From CAIWHR01 sp963830485 (lineage in GTDB: Bacteria > Pseudomonadota > Gammaproteobacteria > Burkholderiales > Casimicrobiaceae): 64,000 nucleotides of DNA. Location: NCBI GenBank assembly GCA_963830485.1, contig CAWHNE010000017.1:1-64000 (forward strand), read 5' to 3'. This document shows positions 57,901 through 64,000 of this stretch, in pieces. Position numbers and translations under genes: made by a program. How positions within the stretch are numbered: the first letter of the stretch is position 1; each line of letters starts with the position of its first letter. The notes under the pieces are model-generated. The model had not been told where the DNA came from. It saw nothing but the letters and a program-made list of their open reading frames with translations, and made no database searches.

Positions 57901-58031
57901 AGCGGCCCAATCGTGGCCATGAATATTCGCTCGCTCCGACCTGCGAGCACCAACGCCTCGACATGTGGCGAGCTCCAACAGCCCATGCGCGACCTGTCGA
58001 TCGACGGACGACTTCGAAGAAGGATCGAGCC

Positions 58032-58619
58032 ATGCGCGTGGCATTGGGATTGAAGGCAAGAACGGGCCGGGCAGCGCTCGTGGCGGTGGCCGGCGACGTG
58101 CGCGAGCCCCAATTCGTCGAGCGCTCGCAGCTCCGACTGCTGCCTGAAGGCGATTGGGCGCCTTATCACGCGGCGCAAGGGCTCGACCCGGCTGACGCGC
58201 GGTCCTTCGTGAAGCGCAGCATCGCGTCCGCGCATCGTCTCGCCGCGAGCGGCATCCGGGAAGCGGCGCGACGCTGTGTAGAAGCCGGCCACGAGCTCTC
58301 CGGCTGTGCGGTGCTCGTCGGCACCGGCATGCCGAATTGGACAACCGCCGAGATCCTCGCCGTCCACGTCCGCATGCACAAGGCCGAAGGCGAGCTGTTT
58401 CGCGACGCGCTTGTCGCCGGCGCGCGCGCCTGCGGTCTCGAGCCGACGACGCTCCCAGAGAAGTCGGCCCTCGACGACGCTGCGAGGATGCTCGGCCTCA
58501 GCCGCGAGCGTCTCGACGCGCACCTCGCCACGCTCGGAAGGTCCGCCGGACCGCCGTGGGGCAAGGACCAGAAGGAAGCGGCCGCCGCCGCGCTCGTTGC
58601 GCTCCGCGGGTCGACATGA
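58032..58619 (+). CDS. Conserved hypothetical protein
   Basis: 195 residues. MRVALGLKARTGRAALVAVAGD, ERSQLRLLPEGDWAPYHAAQGL, AEILAVHVRMHKAEGELFRDAL and GPPWGKDQKEAAAAALVAL belong to a conserved but uncharacterised family. Its stop overlaps the next start (ATGA at 58616), so the two are probably co-translated. Confidence 0.78.
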   Translation: MRVALGLKARTGRAALVAVAGDVREPQFVERSQLRLLPEGDWAPYHAAQGLDPADARSFVKRSIASAHRLAASGIREAARRCVEAGHELSGCAVLVGTGMPNWTTAEILAVHVRMHKAEGELFRDALVAGARACGLEPTTLPEKSALDDAARMLGLSRERLDAHLATLGRSAGPPWGKDQKEAAAAALVALRGST

Positions 58620-59125
58620 CGCATCGCGCGATGCAGTCGATCCGCAAATACCGGGAGTCGGACTGGCCGATGATCTGGCCATTGCTGCACTCCACCTTCG
58701 CCGCGGGAGACACTTACACCTTTTCCCCCGACAGCACGGAAGCGGAGATTCACAGGGTCTGGATCGAGGCGCCCTCGGCGACCTTCGTGGCGTCCGATCC
58801 CGAAGGGAAGGTTCTCGGAACCTATTACATCAAGCCCAATCAGCCCGGCCTCGGCGCTCACGTGTGCAATTGCGGCTATGTCGTGGCGCCGCAGGCACAG
58901 GGCCAGGGCGTCGCCTCCGCGATGTGCGAGCACTCGCAAGCCGAGGCAATCGTCATGGGTTTCAGAGCGATGCAGTTCAACATTGTGGTTGCCACCAACG
59001 AGCGCGCGGTGCGCCTCTGGCAACGCCTCGGATTCGCGGTCGTCGGACGGCTCCCGGGCGCGTTCCACCACCAGCGTCTGGGATACGTCGACGCATTGGT
59101 CATGTTCAAGCAGCTGACAATGTGA
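58616..59125 (+). CDS. GNAT acetyltransferase
   Basis: 169 residues. IRKYRESDWPMIWPLLHSTF, then CNCGYVVAPQAQGQGVASAMCEHS (acetyl-CoA loop) and NERAVRLWQRLGFAVVGRLPG are classical GNAT motifs. Coupled to the preceding hypothetical gene. Substrate unknown. Confidence 0.9.
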   Translation: MTHRAMQSIRKYRESDWPMIWPLLHSTFAAGDTYTFSPDSTEAEIHRVWIEAPSATFVASDPEGKVLGTYYIKPNQPGLGAHVCNCGYVVAPQAQGQGVASAMCEHSQAEAIVMGFRAMQFNIVVATNERAVRLWQRLGFAVVGRLPGAFHHQRLGYVDALVMFKQLTM

Positions 59126-59155
59126 ACCCCGGCCACCAGATACGGCGGAGCTACA

Positions 59156-59790
59156 ATGCAAGTCGCCGACGACGATGCATCGACCCGGATGCCTTCGACC
59201 CCCGACCGCGAGCCTCTGTGGAAGCGGTGCCTGGACTTCGATCGCCAGGACGCCGGGCATTACAACGACTACGTCCAGGAGCCGCTCTTCCAGTTGATCG
59301 ACGGCGAGCCCAAGCGCGTGCTCGATCTCGGATGTGCGGCCGGAGCATTCGGTGCTGCGCTCCGGCAACGGTTTCCCGGGGCATCGGTCGTGGGCATCGA
59401 GGCGGGTCACGCGGCAGCCGCGAAGGCGCAAAGTCGGCTCGATCGGGTCATTCGCGCGCGGCTCGAGGACGTTTCCTTCGCGGATGAAGGCATGGTTTCG
59501 TCGATCCTGCAGGACGGCCGGTTCGACTACGACGAACGAGGGCTGCTCGACATCACGCACCTGCGATTCTTCACGCTGGGCGGCATAGGACGCTTGTTCG
59601 AGGAAACCGGATATGTCCTGGAGCGCGACATGGCGATCATCCTGCCTTCGCTGGAGAGCGTCTACCGCAACTACAGGGGCGCGGACCGGCGCTCATCAAG
59701 CTCGGCCGAATGACCCTCTCGGACATCACGCAACAAGAGTTGGTCGAGCTGTGCGCGGCGCAGTTCCTGACGCGATCCCGGGCGCCCTAG
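59156..59790 (+). pseudogene. Class I SAM methyltransferase with internal deletion and frameshift
   Basis: ATG 59156. RVLDLGCAAGAFGAALRQRFPG is the SAM-binding motif. After FADEG (about residue 110) the usual ADILEHL segment of about 45 residues is missing, and the frame continues LQDGRFDYDERGLLDITHLR FF. The frame stops at 59713, but the expected C-terminus (LIKLGRMTLSDITQQELVEL CAAQFL) continues in another frame to 59790. Deletion plus frameshift, so probably inactive. Confidence 0.72.
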
Positions 59791-59921
59791 CGCGTTCGCG
59801 CGGCTCGCATGGCCGCGACGCCTCGTCAGGCCCTTACGGCTGGAGTACGATCGCGGCTCGCTTCGACGCATCGAGCATCGTCCGGCACGGTCGCCGGCCG
59901 GACTCAACCAGGAGACCTGAA

Positions 59922-60356
59922 ATGGCCACGGGCAGCACCTACGACGGTTCGTGCTTCTGCGGAGCAGTCAAGTTCACCGTGACCGGCGAGCCGGTCGCCA
60001 TGGGCTACTGCCATTGCGAGTCGTGCCGGCACTGGTCCGCCGGACCCGTCAACGCGTTTACCCTGTGGAAGCCCGATGCCGTGCGCATCACGCAAGGCCA
60101 GGACAACATCGGAACGTACAACAAGTCACCGCGCAGCTATCGCAAGTGGTGCAAGACCTGCGGCGGCCACATCTTTACCGAGCATCCGGGGATGGGGCTC
60201 ACCGACGTCTACGCGGCCGTCATTCCGGCGCTGCCGTTCAAGTCCGGCGTGCACGTGCACTATCAGGAAACCGTGCTGCCGATCAAGGATGGCGTGACCA
60301 AGCTCAAGGATCTGCCCAAGGAGATGGGCGGCTCCGGCACCAGCCTGTCCGAATGA
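59922..60356 (+). CDS. GFA-family zinc protein
   Basis: 144 residues, AGGAGACC upstream. CFCGAV, CHCESCRHWSAGPV and CKTCGGHIFTEHP are the zinc ligands. This subgroup (YDGSCFCGAVKFTVTGEP, LPKEMGGSG end) is a typical stand-alone GFA. Substrate unknown; in tandem with another GFA gene 15 bp downstream. Confidence 0.92.
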   Translation: MATGSTYDGSCFCGAVKFTVTGEPVAMGYCHCESCRHWSAGPVNAFTLWKPDAVRITQGQDNIGTYNKSPRSYRKWCKTCGGHIFTEHPGMGLTDVYAAVIPALPFKSGVHVHYQETVLPIKDGVTKLKDLPKEMGGSGTSLSE

Positions 60357-60371
60357 CGTGAAGGGGCGCCC

Positions 60372-60833
60372 GTGGTTGCGGCGGCCGCGAACGACAGCGG
60401 GGACAGCGCGACGACCGAAGTCAGCGAAGGCGGTTGCCTGTGCGGCGCCGTTCGCTATCGCGTCACCGGCGCTCCATTGGCAAGGAGCATCTGTCATTGC
60501 CGCTCCTGTCGCCTCGCGAGCGGTGCCGCGTCGGTCGCGTGGACGGTGTTCCGGAGCGCCGATTTCGTCTTCGCTTCCGGCGCGCCCACCCGCTTCGCGT
60601 CGTCGCCGCCCGTCGTGCGCTCCTTCTGCCCGGCCTGCGGCACGCCGTTGACATATCAACACGCCGACAGCACGGGCACGATCGACGTGACGACCGCGAC
60701 GCTCGACCATGCGGAGCGATTCGCCCCGACACGGGAAGTCTGGACCGAGCAGAAGCTGTCCTGGGTTCCATTGAACGAGGGGCTCGAGCATTTTCGCCGG
60801 GGCAGCGCGGAAGAACGGGATGATCCGAACTGA
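60372..60833 (+). CDS. GFA-family zinc protein
   Basis: 153 residues from a GTG. GGCLCGAVRYRVTG, CHCRSCRLASGAASVAW and CPACGTPLTYQHAD are the zinc ligands. It directly follows the other GFA gene but is clearly divergent from it. Probable co-transcription. Confidence 0.9.
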   Translation: MVAAAANDSGDSATTEVSEGGCLCGAVRYRVTGAPLARSICHCRSCRLASGAASVAWTVFRSADFVFASGAPTRFASSPPVVRSFCPACGTPLTYQHADSTGTIDVTTATLDHAERFAPTREVWTEQKLSWVPLNEGLEHFRRGSAEERDDPN

Positions 60834-60841
60834 GTGCGCTT

Positions 60842-61225
60842 ATGCCCGCCGCCGAGACGCTTGAGCGATTCATCGCCCTGGTCGAGCGAAACGCTCACGT
60901 CGAGGCCGTCGAGGCGTTCTACACCGCGAATGCCTCGATGCAGGAGAACCAGTCCGCGCCACGCGTCGGCCGGGATTCGCATGTCGCCAATGAACGCCGC
61001 GTGCTGGCGAAGGCGAAGGCGCTCACGTCGAAATGCATCCGGCCCGTGTTCGTCAACGGCGACAACGTCGTGATCCGATGGGTATTCCGCTTCGAATGGC
61101 TCGACGGAACCGTGACCCGCATGGAGGAGCTCACCTGGCAGCGCTGGGAAGGCGAACGCATCGCCGAAGAGACGTTCTTCTACGACCCGGCGCAGCTCGT
61201 GCCGGCGAAGTCGCCGCAGGCCTAG
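60842..61225 (+). CDS. SnoaL-like NTF2-fold protein
   Basis: 127 residues. ERFIALVERNAHVEAVEAFYTANASMQEN and VIRWVFRFEWLDGTVTRMEELTWQRWEGERI fit the SnoaL-like polyketide-cyclase fold. Starts 8 bp after the GFA gene. Ligand unknown. Confidence 0.85.
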   Translation: MPAAETLERFIALVERNAHVEAVEAFYTANASMQENQSAPRVGRDSHVANERRVLAKAKALTSKCIRPVFVNGDNVVIRWVFRFEWLDGTVTRMEELTWQRWEGERIAEETFFYDPAQLVPAKSPQA

Positions 61226-61319
61226 ATCGTGCTGCGCGTCGCCCGGCCGATGCGGCGGTTCGCCGGTTGCCCGAGATCGCCGCGCCGACGTAACATCGCA
61301 AGCCGGAGGAGGCTCGGAC

Positions 61320-61721
61320 ATGAAATCGAAGGGCAAGGTCAGGACGATCGACGACTACCTCGCGGTGCTGAGCGACGACAAGCGAGCAGCGCTCGAGAGG
61401 TTGCGAAGGACGATCCGCGCGGCCGCGCCGGGCGCCGAGGAGTGCATCAGCTATCAGCTTCCGGCCTTTCGTCTCGACGGAAGATTCCTGCTCGCGTTCG
61501 GCGCCGCCGCCAAGCACTGCGCTTTCTATCCGGGCACTGTCGTGGAAGGTTTCAAGGACGATCTCGCGGACTACGACACCAGCAAAGGCACGATTCGCTT
61601 TCAGCCGAATCGGCCGCTGCCGGCCGCGCTCGTGCGCAAACTGGTGAAGGCCCGTATCGCGAAGAGTGCCGCACGACAACCACGGCGTGCGACGGAAGAT
61701 GCTGGACGCCACAGCCAATAA
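61320..61721 (+). CDS. DUF1801/YdhG-type protein
   Basis: 133 residues, GGAGGAGGC upstream. TIDDYLAVLSDDKRAALERL RRTIRAAAPGAEECISYQLP AFRLDGRFLLAFGAA is the DUF1801 pattern, with TIRFQPNRPLPAALVRKLVKARI. Iron-chaperone-like fold; role unknown. Confidence 0.9.
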   Translation: MKSKGKVRTIDDYLAVLSDDKRAALERLRRTIRAAAPGAEECISYQLPAFRLDGRFLLAFGAAAKHCAFYPGTVVEGFKDDLADYDTSKGTIRFQPNRPLPAALVRKLVKARIAKSAARQPRRATEDAGRHSQ

Positions 61722-61745
61722 CCGGACCGCGCCGGAAGGACCGTC

Positions 61746-62159
61746 ATGACTACTCAGCCTCTTCTCGTCACCCTGACCGCCGTCAATCTCGCGCTGCTCG
61801 CGCTCTCCGTCGGTCAGTCGGGCGCAACGGCGGCACCGGACGCAGCGCCGGTGCTTCGGGGCCGTGCGCTGGAAATCGTCGACAGCAGCGGTCACGTTCG
61901 GGCTAGCATTGCGATCGTGCCGGCAGATCCGAACGTCAAGATGCCGGACGGCACGCAGGGCTATCCGGAGACGGTGCTGCTCCGGCTCATCAATTCCAAG
62001 GGGCGCCCCAACGTCAAGCTTGCCGCCACCGAGCGGGGAGCGGGTCAGGTGCTCGGCGGCGAATCCGACCCGACGTATGTTCAGATACTCGCAGAGGGCC
62101 CGAGCACCTCGTTGCGGTTGAGCAACAAGGATGGACAGGTGCAGGTGCTGAAGCCGTAG
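61746..62159 (+). CDS. Secreted or anchored hypothetical protein
   Basis: 137 residues. N-terminal hydrophobic segment about 8-22, then a beta-rich domain (LRGRALEIVDSSGHVRASIAIV; ETVLLRLINSKGRPNVKLAATERG; LRLSNKDGQVQVLKP). The family is common but unnamed to me. Confidence 0.7.
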   Translation: MTTQPLLVTLTAVNLALLALSVGQSGATAAPDAAPVLRGRALEIVDSSGHVRASIAIVPADPNVKMPDGTQGYPETVLLRLINSKGRPNVKLAATERGAGQVLGGESDPTYVQILAEGPSTSLRLSNKDGQVQVLKP

Positions 62160-62232
62160 CTCCGATCCCGCATTTGGCAATCTCGCCGTCGGTCTTTCCC
62201 TCGCACACGCACTGCGATTGACGGAGGCTCCG

Positions 62233-63951
62233 ATGCCCGCTTCTACCGCAAAGTCCGTCGCCGAGCTGGTCGTCGAATTCCTGGTCGGCCACGGCGTCGA
62301 TCGCGTCTTCGGGCTGCAGGGCGGCCACATCCAGCCGATCTGGGATTTTCTCGCGCAGCGGGGCGTGCGCATCGTCGACGTCCGCGACGAGGGCGCGGCC
62401 GTGCACATGGCACACGCGCACGCGGTGCTGTCCGGCGGCTTCGGCGTCGCGCTGGTGACGGCGGGCCCGGGTGTCACCAACTGCGTGACGGCGATGGCCA
62501 ACGCGCAACTCGAGCGGGTGCCGGTGCTCCTGATCGGCGGCTGCGCGCCGGTCGCACAGGATGACCTGGGGCCGCTGCAGGGCATCGCGCACGTCGACAT
62601 CATGCGCCCCGTCACGCGCCTCGCGCGCACGCTGCGCGTCGCGGACAACGTGCTGCGCGACCTGGACAAGGCGCTCGCCACCGCGCAAGGCGACGGTACG
62701 GTCCCGGGGCCCGCGTACGTCGAGATCCCGACCGACGTGCTGCGGCAGACGGTGCCCGCCGCCATCGTGCTCGCCGAGTACCTCTCGGCCCGGCCGCGAA
62801 GGCGCCTGCCGCCCGATCCCGCCGAGGTCGAGCGCGCAGCGCGCCTGCTCGACGAGGCGACGCGGCCGCTGGTCATGACCGGCCGCGGCGCGCTTGGCGC
62901 CGGCCGCGAGCTCGTCGCGCTCCTCGAGCGCACCGGCGCCGTCTATCTCGACACGCAGGAGAGCCGCGGACTCGTCCCGGCGGAGCATGCGGCGATGGTC
63001 GGCGCGATGCGCGCCCGCGCGATGCAGGAAGCCGACCTCGTCGTCGTCGTCGGACGCAAGCTCGACTACCAGATGGGCTACGGCTCGCCGGCCGTGTTCG
63101 GCAAGGCGCGCTTCTTGCGTATCGGCGACAACTGGGAGGAGCTGCGCGAGAACCGCCGCGGCGAGGTCGAGCTGATGGCCGATCCCGCGCTGGCGCTCGC
63201 GGCGCTCGCGCAGGCGGTGACGCACAAGCCGCCGCGGCTCGACGTGCACTGGATGTCGACACTGCGCAGCGAGCACGCGCGCCGCTCGTCGCGCCACGCC
63301 GAGTCGCTCGCGAGCGTTGCCGCCGGCAAGGACGGCCACATGCATCCGAACCGCATCTTCGCCGCGCTCGCGAAGGTATTGAAGCCCGACGCGATCACCA
63401 TCGCCGACGGCGGCGACATTCTGAGCTTCGCGCGCATGGGACTCCCACCGCGCACCTACCTCGACTCCGGGACATTCGGCTGCCTGGGCGTCGGCATTCC
63501 CTACGGCGTCTCTGCCGCGCTGCTCCATCCCGAGCGGCAGGTCGTGGTCGTCACCGGCGACGGCGCCTTCGGCATCAACGCGATGGAGATCGACTCCGCC
63601 AAGCGCCACGGTGCGAAAGCCGTGTTCATCGTCGCGAACAACGCCGCATGGAACATCGAGCGGCTCGACCAGGAGATGAACTACGGCGGCCGCGTCGTCG
63701 GCACGACACTGCAGTGGTCCGACTACGCGGCGATGGCGCGCGCGTTCGGCCTGCACGGCGAGCGCGTCACCGATCCCGCGCGGCTCGACGGCGCGCTGGC
63801 GGACGCCTTCGCCCATGCGCCCGCGCTGCTCGACGTCGTCGTCACCCGCGATGCGCTGTCCTCCGACGCGGGCAAGGGACTCGGCTGGGTGCCCGTCTAC
63901 CAGGCGCTCACCGCGTGGGACGACGCCGAGCGCGCGCGCCGCACGTCCTGA
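62233..63951 (+). CDS. Thiamine-diphosphate enzyme, acetolactate-synthase-like
   Basis: 572 residues from the ATG at 62233 (GGAGG upstream). FLVGHGVDRVFGLQGGHIQPIWDFL and VRDEGAAVHMAHAHA (catalytic Glu of the Pyr domain) come first, then the central domain ATRPLVMTGRGALGAGRELV, and the PP domain GDGAFGINAMEIDSAKRHG … NNAAWN, the ThDP/Mg site. Similar enzymes are acetolactate synthase or oxalyl-CoA decarboxylase/benzoylformate-type; the exact substrate is open. Confidence 0.92.
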   Translation: MPASTAKSVAELVVEFLVGHGVDRVFGLQGGHIQPIWDFLAQRGVRIVDVRDEGAAVHMAHAHAVLSGGFGVALVTAGPGVTNCVTAMANAQLERVPVLLIGGCAPVAQDDLGPLQGIAHVDIMRPVTRLARTLRVADNVLRDLDKALATAQGDGTVPGPAYVEIPTDVLRQTVPAAIVLAEYLSARPRRRLPPDPAEVERAARLLDEATRPLVMTGRGALGAGRELVALLERTGAVYLDTQESRGLVPAEHAAMVGAMRARAMQEADLVVVVGRKLDYQMGYGSPAVFGKARFLRIGDNWEELRENRRGEVELMADPALALAALAQAVTHKPPRLDVHWMSTLRSEHARRSSRHAESLASVAAGKDGHMHPNRIFAALAKVLKPDAITIADGGDILSFARMGLPPRTYLDSGTFGCLGVGIPYGVSAALLHPERQVVVVTGDGAFGINAMEIDSAKRHGAKAVFIVANNAAWNIERLDQEMNYGGRVVGTTLQWSDYAAMARAFGLHGERVTDPARLDGALADAFAHAPALLDVVVTRDALSSDAGKGLGWVPVYQALTAWDDAERARRTS

Positions 63952-63961
63952 CGCGACGGGA

Positions 63962-64000
63962 ATGGGCGCGCTCCTCACGGTGGCAGAGGTCGTCGCGGCG
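63962..64000 (+). CDS. Start of a gene cut by the window edge, possibly a CoA-transferase subunit
   Basis: Thirteen codons (MGALLTVAEVVAA) 10 bp after the ThDP enzyme. The opening resembles CoA-transferase alpha subunits that occur next to such ThDP enzymes, but too little is visible to be sure. Confidence 0.35.
   Translation, partial: MGALLTVAEVVAA

Noticed and set aside
57901..57925. Possible attC left core (GCGGCCCAATCG) after the 57.6 kb cupin
   Set aside because: Only a short likeness with no arms or right core; not enough to call a site.
61226..61319. attC-like GGCGGTTCGCCGGTTGCC
   Set aside because: No left core, no right core and no loop; probably chance in GC-rich DNA.
62014..63978. 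654-codon leftward frame opposite the ThDP enzyme
   Set aside because: Antisense shadow with low-complexity composition; the rightward frame has all ThDP motifs.

Overview
The window is a high-GC proteobacterial chromosome segment that carries a large sedentary (chromosomal) integron. Betaproteobacteria is the best guess. The support is the TolB and RlpA/SPOR cell-envelope genes, a Bug-type solute receptor next to an MmgE/PrpD gene, a PEP-CTERM-like protein, and a short lysine-rich protein of a kind I associate with that class. This placement is inference, because no rRNA or tRNA gene is present.

Layout. 1-2197: core envelope genes read leftward (tolB partial, rlpA) plus a small rightward lysine-rich protein. 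2246-3274: an intact integron integrase (intI) read leftward, with tyrosine-recombinase residues R144, H275, R278, H301 and Y310 and the IntI-specific insertion. 3390 is the attI/first-cassette junction. From 3390 to about 28.4 kb, and more patchily to about 37.0 kb, lies a cassette array. It holds roughly 50 recognisable attC sites or remnants, nearly all with one rightward gene between consecutive sites. Most attC are 80-91 bp and closely related, as expected of a sedentary array; a few are unusually short (46-66 bp). Cassette products include several SnoaL/DUF4440 proteins, GFA zinc proteins, GNAT acetyltransferases, VOC and cupin proteins, a diheme cytochrome c, a K+ channel, a HigB/HigA toxin-antitoxin pair, a metallo-beta-lactamase-fold hydrolase, an SMR (Gdx/SugE-type) exporter, an ABC-type substrate-binding protein, and many small unknown membrane proteins.

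Decay is widespread. There are truncated or mutated attC sites, fused cassettes, frameshifted genes, a decayed second copy of the antitoxin, a pseudogenised lactate dehydrogenase-like gene, and an IS630-family element inserted five codons before the native stop of a glycosyltransferase cassette. A leftward GT39-type glycosyltransferase and a leftward DUF3313-type gene interrupt the otherwise one-way array.

37.4-40.5 kb is an ordinary-looking operon (Bug receptor, MmgE/PrpD, SDR). Between 41 and 51.8 kb cassette-like genes reappear with strongly degenerate attC fossils between them, suggesting an old, eroded distal array. 52.6-64 kb looks like backbone: a diheme peroxidase-like protein, a winged-helix/NTPase/TPR regulator, small enzymes, and a thiamine-diphosphate enzyme followed by the start of another gene. 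Its 57.5-61.7 kb part still holds the same gene families as the array, including a near-duplicate of a cassette cupin, without clear attC sites.
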